NCBI RefSeq assembly: GCF_047238125.1
Contig: NZ_JBDFMH010000001.1
Span: 124,001-188,000, forward strand
Direction of reading: 5' to 3'
Length of the DNA: 64,000 nucleotides
DNA from: JBDFMH01 sp047238125
Lineage (GTDB): Bacteria; Pseudomonadota; Alphaproteobacteria; Sphingomonadales; Sphingomonadaceae
The notes below the pieces were generated by a model. It was not told the origin of the DNA and did no database searches. It was given only the letters and a program-made list of their open reading frames with translations. The position numbers and the translations under genes were made by a program. Position 1 is the stretch's first letter, and each line of letters starts with the position of its first letter. Shown piece by piece: positions 18,786-26,922 of this stretch.

Positions 18786-19907
18786 ATGACGCGCTTCTCG
18801 TTCGACATTCATGCCCGCGACGGGCTGGCGCGGCTCGGCACCATAAGGATGGCGCGCGGGGATATACGGACGCCAGCGTTCATGCCGGTCGGGACCGCGG
18901 CCACGGTGAAGGCGATGAAGCCGGGCGATGTGCGCAAGGCCGGAGCGGACATCATCCTGGGTAATACCTATCACCTGATGCTGCGGCCGACCGCGGAGCG
19001 GGTGGCGCGGCTGGGCGGGCTGCACCGATTCATGGGGTGGGATCGGCCGATCCTGACCGACAGCGGCGGTTACCAGGTGATGAGCCTGGCCGACCTGACC
19101 AAGCGATCCGAAGACGGGGTGTCTTTCAAAAGCCATCTCGACGGATCGCGGCACATGATTTCCCCCGAGCGATCGATCGAGATCCAGCGGCTGCTGGGTT
19201 CGAACATCGTGATGGCGTTCGACGAGCTGGTGCCGACGACATCGACGCGCGACGTGCAGGCGGCAGCGATGGAGCGATCGATGCGCTGGGCGCGCCGCAG
19301 CCGCGATGCCTTCGATGCCGGCAGCGAGCATGCCGAGCAGAATGCGATCTTCGGCATCCAGCAGGGCGCGCTGGACGAGGGGCTGCGGCGGGCGAGCGCC
19401 GAGGCGCTGATCGAGATCGGGTTCGACGGCTATGCGGTCGGCGGGCTGGCGGTGGGCGAGGGGCAGGACGCGATGTTCGCCTGCCTGGACCATGCCACGG
19501 GGATGCTGCCAGCGGACAAGCCTCGCTACCTGATGGGGGTGGGCAAGCCCGACGACATCGTGGGCGCGGTGGTGCGGGGGATCGACATGTTCGATTGCGT
19601 GATGCCGACGCGCAGCGGCCGCACCGGCCAGGCATTCACCCGCGACGGGCCGGTCAACATCCGCAACGCCCGCTTCGCCGAGGATCGCGCGCCGCTGGAC
19701 CCCGAATGCGGCTGCGCGGTCTGTGCGACCTGGGAACGGGCCTACATCCATCACCTCGTGCGATCGGACGAGATATTGGGCGCGATGCTGATGACCGAGC
19801 ACAATATCGCCTTCTACCAGGCGCTGATGGCGGACCTGCGCGCGGCAATCGGGCGGGGGGAATTGGGCGCTTTCGCGGGTGCGTGGGTGGGGCGGTATCG
19901 GGCTTAG
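18786..19907 (+). CDS. tgt: tRNA-guanine(34) transglycosylase
   Basis: Tgt (373 aa) exchanges G34 of GUN-anticodon tRNAs for preQ1, the committed step of queuosine insertion. The TIM-barrel blocks are PAFMPVGTAATVKAM, ILGNTYHLMLRPTAERV, TDSGGYQVMSL (first catalytic Asp) and the nucleophile region MFDCVMPTRSGRTGQAF. The zinc site CGCAVC...H follows near residue 310. Length fits the bacterial family. The gene is solitary on its strand; its upstream region is the repeat at 18636-18769. Confidence 0.97.
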   Translation: MTRFSFDIHARDGLARLGTIRMARGDIRTPAFMPVGTAATVKAMKPGDVRKAGADIILGNTYHLMLRPTAERVARLGGLHRFMGWDRPILTDSGGYQVMSLADLTKRSEDGVSFKSHLDGSRHMISPERSIEIQRLLGSNIVMAFDELVPTTSTRDVQAAAMERSMRWARRSRDAFDAGSEHAEQNAIFGIQQGALDEGLRRASAEALIEIGFDGYAVGGLAVGEGQDAMFACLDHATGMLPADKPRYLMGVGKPDDIVGAVVRGIDMFDCVMPTRSGRTGQAFTRDGPVNIRNARFAEDRAPLDPECGCAVCATWERAYIHHLVRSDEILGAMLMTEHNIAFYQALMADLRAAIGRGELGAFAGAWVGRYRA

Positions 19908-19914
19908 CTGATTG

Positions 19915-20000
19915 CGTCATCCCGGACTTGATCCGTCCAGCCGCGTGGCGTTCGGTTGCGGAAGAGGAAGCTGGATCCCGGATCAATTCCGGGATGATGA
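19915..20000. repeat. REP-like inverted repeat after tgt
   Basis: CGTCATCCCGGACTTGATCC and its mirror GGATCAATTCCGGGATGATGA face each other across about 30 bases. It sits between the convergent tgt and DUF1289 genes and overlaps the last codons of the latter. A hairpin here could act as a bidirectional terminator. Confidence 0.6.
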
Positions 20001-20171
20001 ATTGGGTGAGGCGGGCGGTAGCGTCCTGATCCGGGCGAGGATGGCGGCGCGATCTTCATCGTCGGTGGACGACCAGCGTGCGATCTCGTCGAGCGTGCGG
20101 GCGCAGCCTAGGCAGAGGCGGGCGGCATCGTCGAGACGGCAGACGCCCGTGCAGGGCGATGCCACCGCCAT
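19983..20171 (-). CDS. DUF1289 family small protein
   Basis: A 62-aa protein with the DUF1289 core: SPCTGVCRLDDAARLCLGC, then RTLDEIARWSSTDDEDRAAI. The four Cys residues suggest a metal-binding knuckle. Function unknown. The ATG directly follows the helicase stop (TGAATG), so it is probably translationally coupled to the DEAD-box helicase upstream. The C-terminal residues are encoded by part of a REP-like repeat and may have been altered by it. Confidence 0.85.
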   Translation of the reverse strand: MAVASPCTGVCRLDDAARLCLGCARTLDEIARWSSTDDEDRAAILARIRTLPPASPNSSSRN

Positions 20172-21623
20172 TCAATCGGCCTTGGTGGTGCCGAAACCAT
20201 AGTTGAGGAATTCGGGGAACGGGCCGTTCCAGCCATCATCGGGCCCGTCATCCTCATCCCGGCGGCGTTCGCGGCGGGGGCGATCGGCACGGTCGGCAGC
20301 ACGCGGCTCTTCGTGCCGGGGTCGATCGTCGCGGCGGGGACGGTCGTCGCGGCGAGGACGATCCTCGCGCGGGGCGGCGTCTTCGATCGCTGCGGCCTCG
20401 GGCGCAGACGCCGGCTCGGCGGGGCGATCCGAACGGCTGCCACGGCGGCGCTCGCGCTTCGGGCGGGCGGCGGCCTCGGCAACGGTCTCGATCGGATCGG
20501 CCGCAGGCGCGGCGGAAGCGAGCCGTTCGATCTTCGTGCCGGTCAGCTTCTCGATATTGTCGACCGCCTCGGCATCGTCGGGCGTCATCAGCGTGAACGC
20601 CTTGCCGGTGGCACCCGCGCGGCCGGTGCGGCCGATGCGGTGGACATAATCGTCGGGATGCCAGGGCACGTCGAAGTTGAAGACGTGGCTGACGCCCTTG
20701 ATGTCGAGCCCGCGGGCAGCGACGTCGGACGCGACCAGGATGTTGATCTCGCCGGCCTTGAAGCGATCGAGCTCGCGGATCCGTTCCGACTGCTCCATGT
20801 CGCCATGGATCTCGCCCGCGGCATAGCCCGAACGCTTGAGCGAGGTCGCAAGCTCGCGCACCGTGGTCTTGCGGTTGGAGAAGATGATCGCGGTGCGCAC
20901 GTCATCGGCCTGAAGCAGCCGCACCAGCGTATCGCGCTTGGAGCGCGCGCTGGTCTCCACGATGCGCTGCTCGATCAGCAGGTTGGTGGAGGCGGGGCGG
21001 GCGACTTCGATCTGCTTCGGATTCGACAGGAAGCGATCCGACAGCTTCTTGATCGGCGCCGGCATTGTGGCCGAGAACAGCAGGGTCTGCCGGGTGGCAG
21101 GCAGCTTCGTGCAGATCGTCTCGATATCGGGGATGAACCCCATGTCGAGCATGCGATCCGCCTCGTCGATCACCAGGATCGAGCAGCCGGACAGCAGGAT
21201 CTTGCCGCGCTGGAAGAGATCCATCAGCCGGCCAGGCGTGGCGATCAGCACATCGACGCCTTTCTGCAGCGCCGCCAGCTGATCGCCCATCGACACGCCG
21301 CCGATCAGCAGCGCCATCGAGAGCTTGTGATACTTGCCGTATTTCTCGAAATTCTCGGCGACCTGGGCGGCCAGTTCGCGCGTGGGTTCCAGGATCAGGC
21401 TGCGCGGCATCATCGCACGCGCGCGGCCATGCGCCAGGATATCGATCATCGGCAGCACGAACGACGCCGTCTTGCCGGTGCCGGTCTGCGCGATACCGAT
21501 CAGATCGCGGTTCATCAGCACGGGGGGGATCGCCCCGGCCTGGATCGGCGTCGGCTCGCTATAGCCGGACTCATCCAGCGCGCGCAGCAATTCATCAGAG
21601 AGGCCGAGATCGGCGAAGGTCAT
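20172..21623 (-). CDS. DEAD-box ATP-dependent RNA helicase (RhlE-like)
   Basis: The 483-aa helicase has two RecA domains with all DEAD motifs: the Q motif (TPIQAGAIP), I (AQTGTGKT), II (VIDEADRML), III (SAT), V (ARGLD) and VI (HRIGRTGRAG). A basic, low-complexity C-terminal tail (about residues 375-460) contains tandem RPRRDD units and would bind RNA without sequence preference. It probably remodels rRNA or mRNA. The start MTFADLGLSDELL at 21623 is chosen; a GTG at 21644 would add 7 residues. The next gene (DUF1289) begins right after its stop. Confidence 0.95.
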   Translation of the reverse strand: MTFADLGLSDELLRALDESGYSEPTPIQAGAIPPVLMNRDLIGIAQTGTGKTASFVLPMIDILAHGRARAMMPRSLILEPTRELAAQVAENFEKYGKYHKLSMALLIGGVSMGDQLAALQKGVDVLIATPGRLMDLFQRGKILLSGCSILVIDEADRMLDMGFIPDIETICTKLPATRQTLLFSATMPAPIKKLSDRFLSNPKQIEVARPASTNLLIEQRIVETSARSKRDTLVRLLQADDVRTAIIFSNRKTTVRELATSLKRSGYAAGEIHGDMEQSERIRELDRFKAGEINILVASDVAARGLDIKGVSHVFNFDVPWHPDDYVHRIGRTGRAGATGKAFTLMTPDDAEAVDNIEKLTGTKIERLASAAPAADPIETVAEAAARPKRERRRGSRSDRPAEPASAPEAAAIEDAAPREDRPRRDDRPRRDDRPRHEEPRAADRADRPRRERRRDEDDGPDDGWNGPFPEFLNYGFGTTKAD

Positions 21624-21720
21624 GGGCGATCCGGAAATGGGCACCCGCGCGGGTTGCCAGTTACCGGCCGCGCTTGCGGGCGAAGGGGCCGATTGTCAAG
21701 GAAACATCGCCCGGCAGCGC

Positions 21721-22206
21721 TCAGCGACGCTCGCCGCGGATCATGTCGATCATGCGGCGGCGCTTGGGCTTGGGCGGCGGCACGGGTTCGGCGGTAAGCG
21801 TGCGGAAGCGTTCGATCTCGCATTCGCCGCCCGAGCGGGCATGGACGGAATCGCGATCCGCGCAGATCCGGCGATCGGACGCGGGGATCAGATAGAAGCC
21901 GCGATAATAATCGAGCGTGGGGCAATTGTCCGAGAATTCCGCGCGCAGCCGCAGCCCGCCACGCAGGATCAGGTCGATCCGGTCCTTGCCCGACAGGGCG
22001 GCCGCGGCCACGCTGTCGGCCGCGATGCAGCGCGGGCCGTTGCCTTCCTTCCAGCGCATCGGCGTCTGCGCGGGCACCGGCCGGGTCGGCACGCGCAGGA
22101 TCACGCGCTGGCGGATCGTCAGCTGCGCGATCGCGACCACCGGGGGCAGCGGTGCCGCGGCGGGCGCACCGGCGGCAAGGAGCGCGCTCAGCGCCAGGGA
22201 GGACAT
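21721..22206 (-). CDS. Conserved hypothetical exported protein
   Basis: This 161-aa protein has a short hydrophobic signal-like N-terminus (LALSALLAAGAPAAA), a Pro-rich stretch and a compact domain with four Cys residues (GPRCIA, SDNCPTL, RRICAD, GECEIE) that could form two periplasmic disulfides. It ends in a basic tail (KPKRRRMIDMIRGERR). No known family is recognised. It lies upstream of the helicase on the same strand, about 100 bases away. Confidence 0.65.
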   Translation of the reverse strand: MSSLALSALLAAGAPAAAPLPPVVAIAQLTIRQRVILRVPTRPVPAQTPMRWKEGNGPRCIAADSVAAAALSGKDRIDLILRGGLRLRAEFSDNCPTLDYYRGFYLIPASDRRICADRDSVHARSGGECEIERFRTLTAEPVPPPKPKRRRMIDMIRGERR

Positions 22207-22302
22207 GATTCGGGCGGCATGACGACGCGAGCGACCTTTATCCGATCGTTTGAACAGGGGATTAATGCTGCCGGATCGGCCGGTAGCGCGCTATGCAGCG
22301 GC

Positions 22303-23745
22303 ATGATCGACGAAAAGCTGCTCGACAAGCTCGAAAACCGGCTCGGCCCACGCGGTTTCACCCGCGATCCCGATGCGATCCGCCCCTGGCTGACCGATTG
22401 GCGCGGCGCGCGGACGGGGGCGAGCGCGGCGCTGCTTTCCCCGGCCGATCCGGCCGAAGTGCAGGCGATCGTGGCGCTGGCCGGCGCGGCGGGCGTGCCG
22501 CTGGTGCCGCAGGGCGGCAACACATCGATGGTGGCGGGTGCGACTCCGCCGGCCGACGGATCAGCGCTGCTGGTATCCTTGCGGCGGATGGATGCGATCC
22601 GCAGCCTTTCCGCTGGCGACGGGATGATCGTGGCGGAGGCGGGGGCGATCCTTTCGAACGTGCACGACGCGGCGGCGGTGCAGGGGTGGCGGTTCCCGCT
22701 GTCGCTGGGCGCCAAGGGTTCGGCCACGATCGGCGGGCTGGTTTCCACCAATGCCGGCGGCACCCAGGTGCTGCGCTTCGGCACGATGCGCCAGCTGTTG
22801 CTGGGGATCGAGGCGGTGCTGCCAGACGGATCGCTGTTCGAGGGGCTGGCGCCGCTGCGCAAGGACAATCGCGGCTACGACCTGCGCCAACTGCTGGCGG
22901 GCGCGGAAGGCACGCTGGGGATCGTGACCGCGGCGGCGCTGCGACTGGTGCCGGCGATCGGGGCGCGCGGCGTAGGCTGGGCGGGGCTGGCCGATCCCGC
23001 CAACGCACTGCGGCTGCTGCGCGCGCTGGAAGCGCGGCTGGGCGACGCGATCGAGAGTTTCGAGCTGGTGCCGGGCGATGCGCTGGATCTGGTGCTGCAC
23101 CATGTGCCCGGCACACGCGCACCGCTGGTCGGCCGCCACGCCTGGCACGTGCTGATCGAGGCGACCAGCGCGCGCGCCGATTCGGGGATCGAGGCGGCGC
23201 TGGGCGATGCGCTGGCGGCGGCGCTGGAGGACGGCGTGGTCGAGGATGCGACGGTTGCCGCGAGCGAAGCGCAGGCGGCCGCGCTGTGGCGGATCCGCGA
23301 GGCCGTGCCCGAGGCCGAGCGTGCCGACGGATCGAGCGTGAAGCATGACGTGTCGGTAGCAGTCGCGGCGATGCCGGGTTTCATCCTGTCCGCACGGGCG
23401 GCTGTCGAGGCGCGGTTCACGGGCGCGCGGGTGATCGCGTTCGGCCATCTGGGCGATGGCAATGTCCATTTCAACGTCCGTCCGCCGGCCGGGCCCGACG
23501 GAGCCGCCTGGATCGCGGCGCACGGGCCCGCGGTGAACGGCTTCGTCCACGATCTGGTCGGGCAGGCGGGGGGATCGCTTTCCGCCGAGCATGGCATCGG
23601 CCAGACCCGGCTGGCCGAATTCGCGCGGGTGGGCGGCGCGGCGCGGCTGGCGGCACTGGCGGCGATCAAGACGGCGATCGATCCGCGCGGCATCATGAAC
23701 CCGGGCAAGCTGGTGCCGCTTGCGCCATATCGGGCAGCACAATAG
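22303..23745 (+). CDS. FAD-binding oxidoreductase, D-2-hydroxyacid dehydrogenase (GlcD/LDH) type
   Basis: The 480-aa flavoprotein oxidises a D-2-hydroxy acid, likely D-lactate or D-2-hydroxyglutarate. It has the FAD_binding_4 domain (VPQGGNTSMVAGATP, then SLGAKGSATIGGLVSTNAGG) and the C-terminal FAD-linked oxidase domain with GHLGDGNVHFN and SAEHGIGQTR, which hold metal and substrate ligands. The ATG at 22303 (MIDEKLLDKLE) is preferred; the open frame extends far upstream through unrelated sequence. It is divergent from the exported protein at 21721. Substrate identity is not certain. Confidence 0.92.
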   Translation: MIDEKLLDKLENRLGPRGFTRDPDAIRPWLTDWRGARTGASAALLSPADPAEVQAIVALAGAAGVPLVPQGGNTSMVAGATPPADGSALLVSLRRMDAIRSLSAGDGMIVAEAGAILSNVHDAAAVQGWRFPLSLGAKGSATIGGLVSTNAGGTQVLRFGTMRQLLLGIEAVLPDGSLFEGLAPLRKDNRGYDLRQLLAGAEGTLGIVTAAALRLVPAIGARGVGWAGLADPANALRLLRALEARLGDAIESFELVPGDALDLVLHHVPGTRAPLVGRHAWHVLIEATSARADSGIEAALGDALAAALEDGVVEDATVAASEAQAAALWRIREAVPEAERADGSSVKHDVSVAVAAMPGFILSARAAVEARFTGARVIAFGHLGDGNVHFNVRPPAGPDGAAWIAAHGPAVNGFVHDLVGQAGGSLSAEHGIGQTRLAEFARVGGAARLAALAAIKTAIDPRGIMNPGKLVPLAPYRAAQ

Positions 23746-23827
23746 ACGCGGTTGCCAAGCTAATGCCTGTCCCTGATCGCGCAGAAGGGTGCGATCGCGG
23801 ACGACCTGTTTCTCTGGGAGAGTATTG

Positions 23828-24607
23828 ATGGCCAGTGCTTCGCCGGCAAATGTGCTGCCGCTGTTCTACAACCAGCTCGAGCCGCTGAGCTCGACCGTCC
23901 ACAGCGACTGGAACGTGCGCCAGCTGAACGCCGCACCGTTCCTCGCGTCTGCCCACGCCGTGCCGCTGACGGTCGAGGAATTCGGGATCGCGCAGCGCCA
24001 CTACCCGATCGTGTTCTCGGTTGGCCCCAATCCCGTGCCGCTGGCGCTGATGGGGCTGAACGAAGGCGTGAACGTGTATTTCGCCGAGGACGGCCAGCTG
24101 CGCGAGGACGTCTATGTGCCGGCCTATGTGCGGCGCTATCCGTTCATGCTGGCCAAGCTGCGGCCCGATACGGACGAGCTTTCGCTGTGCTTCGATCCGA
24201 CCGCCGAGGTGGTCGGCAAGTTCGAGGAGGGCGAGCCGCTGTTCAGCGATGCCAAGCCGTCTGAGCGGACCCAATCGATCCTGCAGTTCTGCGAGCAATT
24301 CGAGACCGCCGGCCAGCGTACTGCCGCGTTCGTCAAGGAACTGAGCGACAACAAGCTGCTCATCGACGGCGAGATGACGATCCAGACCGATGCCCAGCCC
24401 GACAAGCCGTTCGTCTATCGCGGCTTCCAGATGGTTTCGGAGGATGCGGTGCGCGAGCTGCGCGGCGACGTGGCGCGCAAGCTGATCCAGCAAGGCGTGC
24501 TGCCGCTGGTCTACGCCCACCTCTTCTCGCTCTCGCTGGTGCGCGATATCTTCAATCGCCAGGTGCTCCAGGGCAAGAACCCGCAGCCAACCGTACAACT
24601 GGCCTGA
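23828..24607 (+). CDS. sapC: SapC family protein
   Basis: The 259-aa protein matches the SapC-like family (PF07277), first described in S-layer secretion loci, with FYNQLEPLSSTVHSDW near the start, YPIVFSVG, and the C-terminal IDGEMTIQT and NRQVLQ region. No signal peptide or membrane segment is seen. Sphingomonads often place sapC near TonB receptor and peptide/sugar uptake genes, but here its neighbours are a flavoprotein and a cytochrome, so the role is open. GGGAGAG precedes the ATG at 23828. It is followed 12 bases later by the cytochrome gene. Confidence 0.88.
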   Translation: MASASPANVLPLFYNQLEPLSSTVHSDWNVRQLNAAPFLASAHAVPLTVEEFGIAQRHYPIVFSVGPNPVPLALMGLNEGVNVYFAEDGQLREDVYVPAYVRRYPFMLAKLRPDTDELSLCFDPTAEVVGKFEEGEPLFSDAKPSERTQSILQFCEQFETAGQRTAAFVKELSDNKLLIDGEMTIQTDAQPDKPFVYRGFQMVSEDAVRELRGDVARKLIQQGVLPLVYAHLFSLSLVRDIFNRQVLQGKNPQPTVQLA

Positions 24608-24619
24608 TCGGGAGACGAT

Positions 24620-25174
24620 ATGATGCGCGACGCGGCGATGGCCCAGCAACGGTACAGCCGCGGCGCAATCGCCTTCCACTGGACGATCGGACTGCTGGTG
24701 ATCGTGAACCTCGCGATCGGCATCGGCCATGATGCGCTGGAAGGCTGGCCGGTGATGCCGATCCACAAGGCGATCGGGATCACCGTGCTGTTCCTGAGCG
24801 TCGCGCGGCTGGCGTGGCGGCTGACGCACCGGCCGCCGCCGCTGCCGCCGATGCCCGGCTGGCAGGTGGGCGTGGCGCACCTGACCCACTGGCTATTCTA
24901 CGTCTTCATGATCGCCATCCCGTTCAGCGGCTGGTGGTTTTCCTCCGCCGCCAAGACCCCGCGGCCGATCAGTTGGTTCGGCCTGTTCGACGTGCCGCTG
25001 CTGCCGGTCGAGCGCGCCACCGCGATCGCGGGCGCGATGCACGAGGCGCACGAGCTGATGGGCTTCGCGATGATCGCGCTGATTCTGCTGCATGTCGGCG
25101 CCGCGCTGAAGCATCATCTGATCGACCGCGATGCCACGCTGGTGCGGATGGCGCCGGTCCTGCGCCAGCGCTAA
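24620..25174 (+). CDS. Cytochrome b561 family protein
   Basis: The 184-aa four-helix integral membrane di-heme protein moves electrons between quinol and acceptors. Heme-ligand His residues lie in AIAFHWTIGLLV (helix 1), MPIHKAIGI (helix 2) and MHEAHELMGFAMIALILLHV (helices 3-4). ATG 24620 follows GGGAGACGAT. It is 12 bases after sapC and so is likely on the same transcript. No YceI-like partner is visible. Confidence 0.92.
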   Translation: MMRDAAMAQQRYSRGAIAFHWTIGLLVIVNLAIGIGHDALEGWPVMPIHKAIGITVLFLSVARLAWRLTHRPPPLPPMPGWQVGVAHLTHWLFYVFMIAIPFSGWWFSSAAKTPRPISWFGLFDVPLLPVERATAIAGAMHEAHELMGFAMIALILLHVGAALKHHLIDRDATLVRMAPVLRQR

Positions 25175-25213
25175 GCCATTCCACCGGGCCAATCTTTTTT
25201 GGTTGATGCGGGC

Positions 25214-25242
25214 TTGAAAGCTATTTGCACCGCGCCTATCTT
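25214..25242 (+). promoter_or_regulatory. Sigma-70 promoter of the small RNA candidate
   Basis: TTGAAA (25214-25219), exactly 17 bp, then TATCTT (25237-25242). This is one of the best housekeeping promoter matches in the window. It lies in a non-coding gap and fires toward the terminator at 25325-25357, with a predicted start near 25249. Confidence 0.72.
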
Positions 25243-25248
25243 GGAGAT

Positions 25249-25357
25249 GGTACGCAGGCCGTGTTTCCCCCTTTCGCGGCTTGTTACCAGCGCGCCTCCG
25301 GGCGCGTTCCTCCCTGAACCTTGGCCACTCCGTGCTTCTTGCACGGGGTGGTTTTTT
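25249..25357 (+). ncRNA. Candidate trans-acting small RNA with C-rich loop and CCUCCC segment
   Basis: About 109 nt between a near-consensus promoter and a strong terminator, with no coding frame of note. Three stems can be drawn. Stem 1: GGTA/TACC plus GCAGGCCG/CGGCTTGT (25249-25288), with a 15-nt loop containing TTTCCCCCTTT. Stem 2: CGCGCC/GGCGCG (25291-25306) with loop TCCG. Stem 3: the terminator. Between stems 2 and 3 is an unpaired stretch with CCTCCC (25309-25314), complementary to Shine-Dalgarno sequences. This resembles the C-rich-loop sRNAs of Alphaproteobacteria (for example the cuckoo/CcsR and alpha-r14 types), which base-pair with ribosome binding sites. I cannot assign it to a family by sequence alone. 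Confidence 0.68.
25325..25357 (+). terminator. Rho-independent terminator of the small RNA
   Basis: CCACTCCGTGC (25325-25335) pairs with GCACGGGGTGG (25341-25351), an 11-bp stem with one wobble and loop TTCTT, followed by six T. It is more than 150 bases past the cytochrome stop and so is better explained by a separate transcript. Confidence 0.85.
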
Positions 25358-26211
25358 CATTCGGCAGCCGCGGGAAACGCGTGGTCGTCGATCGTGGCGG
25401 CCAGGCTTTCGGCGAGTCGCGCCAAGGCCGCCGCGGTGGCGGGGAGGCCAGGGCCCGGATCGCGCAGGCCCGGCTGAAGATAGAGGCTGCGGCACAGCTC
25501 GATCTGGATCGCATGGCGGCCGATCGACGGCGCGGCATGCCGTTCGAGCGTGAAGCCGCCGGCATAGGGGCGATTGCACGCCACGCGCAGACCGCTGTCG
25601 CGCAACGACCGTGCGGCCGCGAGCGCGAAACGGGGTGCGGCAGACCGCCCGAACAGATCGCCGATCACGGCATCGGATCGATGACCCTGCGGATCGGCGG
25701 CAAGCGGCGGCATCGAATGGCAATCGACCAGCAGCGCCGTGCCGAAGCGCGCGGCCGCGGCATCCAGCGCGTCAGCGATCGCGGCATGATAGGGGCGGTG
25801 ATCCTCCGCGATCCGACGCCCGATTTCCGCTGCCGGCAACCGGGCATGGCTGATCGTGGCACCTGCGATCCGGCGCGGGATCAGGCCGAGCCCGCCGCGC
25901 AGCCGGGCGGTGGCGATGGCGGCCGGGCCGGGGAGCGCGCCATCGACCATCGCGACGTCGATTTCGCGCGGATCGCGGTTCAGATCGATCCAGGCGCGTG
26001 CGCGGGTGGCGACGATCGCAGTCGCGCCGGCGGCGATCAGCGGCACGAGCAGCCGATCGACCAGCCGATCCTCCAGCATCGCCAGCCGATCCTGCGGCAG
26101 GACGGCATTGGCGAGAAGCGCGGGCGGATAATCCTGCCCGGCATGGGGTACGGCGAATACCAGCGGGCTGGCGGGCACGCGCGGGCCATGGCGGACGAAG
26201 GCAGGCAGCAC
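25357..26211 (-). CDS. N-formylglutamate amidohydrolase family protein
   Basis: This 284-aa protein matches the FGase family: FAVPHAGQDYPPAL near the start, DRLVDRLLVPL, RAWIDLNRDPREID, the metal-site block LLVDCHSMP and the late VACNRPYAGGFTLERHA. The family removes formate from N-formylglutamate in histidine degradation or acts on related N-acyl amino acids. No hut genes are adjacent, so its role here is unclear. Start GTG 26211 has no strong ribosome binding site. The stop lies at the edge of the convergent sRNA terminator. Confidence 0.87.
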   Translation of the reverse strand: MLPAFVRHGPRVPASPLVFAVPHAGQDYPPALLANAVLPQDRLAMLEDRLVDRLLVPLIAAGATAIVATRARAWIDLNRDPREIDVAMVDGALPGPAAIATARLRGGLGLIPRRIAGATISHARLPAAEIGRRIAEDHRPYHAAIADALDAAAARFGTALLVDCHSMPPLAADPQGHRSDAVIGDLFGRSAAPRFALAAARSLRDSGLRVACNRPYAGGFTLERHAAPSIGRHAIQIELCRSLYLQPGLRDPGPGLPATAAALARLAESLAATIDDHAFPAAAE

Positions 26212-26339
26212 GTAGCCACGCTAGGCGGTTGCCGGCACGCGCGCAAATCATCGCAGCGGCGCGCGCAATGGCTGGAAAATGTTAAGCCCTGCGCGCATAA
26301 TGGCGGTCCCACGCGGCGCTGAGACGGGGGACGGCGAAT

Positions 26340-26714
26340 ATGGTGCGCATCTTGCTCGCCGAAGACGATAATTCCATGCGCGAGTATCTGGTCCGCGCGC
26401 TGGAGCGGACCGGCTATTCGGTGACCGCGGTCGACCGTGGCACGGCAGCGCTGCCGCTGATCGAGGCCGAGCGATTCGACCTGTTGCTGACCGATATCGT
26501 GATGCCCGAGATGGACGGGATCGAACTGGCCCAGAAGGCGGCGCAGATCGCGCCTGCGATGCGCGTGATGTTCATCACCGGGTTCGCCGCGGTCGCGCTG
26601 AAGATGGGCGGAACGCCCGCCAATGCGCGCGTGCTTTCCAAGCCGTTCCACCTGCGCGATCTGGTGCTCGAGGTGAACCGCATGTTCGAGATCGGCGACG
26701 CCAGCGGATTGTGA
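26340..26714 (+). CDS. cpdR: CpdR-type single-domain response regulator
   Basis: The 124-aa receiver domain has no output domain. It has the acidic pair AEDDNSMREYL, the phospho-Asp in LLLTDIVMPEMDGIELAQ (about residue 52), FITGFAAVALK and the Lys in LSKPFHLRDLVLEV. Spacing and these blocks match Caulobacter CpdR closely. Unphosphorylated CpdR recruits ClpXP to the pole for cell-cycle proteolysis, while CckA-ChpT phosphorylation inactivates it. Start ATG 26340 follows GGGGGACGG. It is upstream of a tRNA gene on the same strand; cckA and chpT are not in the window. Confidence 0.93.
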   Translation: MVRILLAEDDNSMREYLVRALERTGYSVTAVDRGTAALPLIEAERFDLLLTDIVMPEMDGIELAQKAAQIAPAMRVMFITGFAAVALKMGGTPANARVLSKPFHLRDLVLEVNRMFEIGDASGL

Positions 26715-26735
26715 CGCGGCCGCCGCCGACGGGGC

Positions 26736-26764
26736 TTGCGGACGGCAAATCCCTCGGCTAGGGG
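26736..26764 (+). promoter_or_regulatory. Candidate promoter of tRNA-Val
   Basis: TTGCGG (26736-26741), 17 bp, then TAGGGG (26759-26764). The -35 box is fair and the -10 box weak, but the position, about 14 bases before the tRNA 5' end, is right. Confidence 0.45.
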
Positions 26765-26777
26765 ACCGCCTCCCCGT

Positions 26778-26852
26778 GGGCGTGTAGCTCAGTGGTAGAG
26801 CACTGTGTTGACATCGCAGGGGTCGCAAGTTCAATCCTTGCCACGCCCACCA
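26778..26852 (+). tRNA. tRNA-Val(GAC)
   Basis: 75 nt. Acceptor arm GGGCGTG/CACGCCC with encoded ACCA end; D arm GCTC/GAGC; anticodon stem CTGTG/CGCAG with loop TTGACAT, anticodon GAC (Val, GUC codons); T arm with TTCAATC. A terminator follows directly. Confidence 0.96.
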
Positions 26853-26854
26853 TT

Positions 26855-26892
26855 AAAAGCCCCGCCGCCCCAACGGGTTGGCGGGGCTTTTT
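26855..26892 (+). terminator. Terminator of tRNA-Val
   Basis: AAAAGCCCCGCC (26855-26866) pairs with GGCGGGGCTTTTT (26880-26892). The A/T flanks make it work in both directions, so it may also end the kinase transcript coming from the right. Confidence 0.88.
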
Positions 26893-26922
26893 CATTTGCG
26901 TTCCGCGGAGCGCGGGTGGCGA

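Noticed and set aside
25243..25357. 4.5S (SRP) RNA or 6S RNA for the non-coding transcript
   Set aside because: The SRP tetraloop region with GGAAG...AGCAGCC is absent, and the fold (three short stems with C-rich loops) is not the long single hairpin with a central bubble of 6S RNA.
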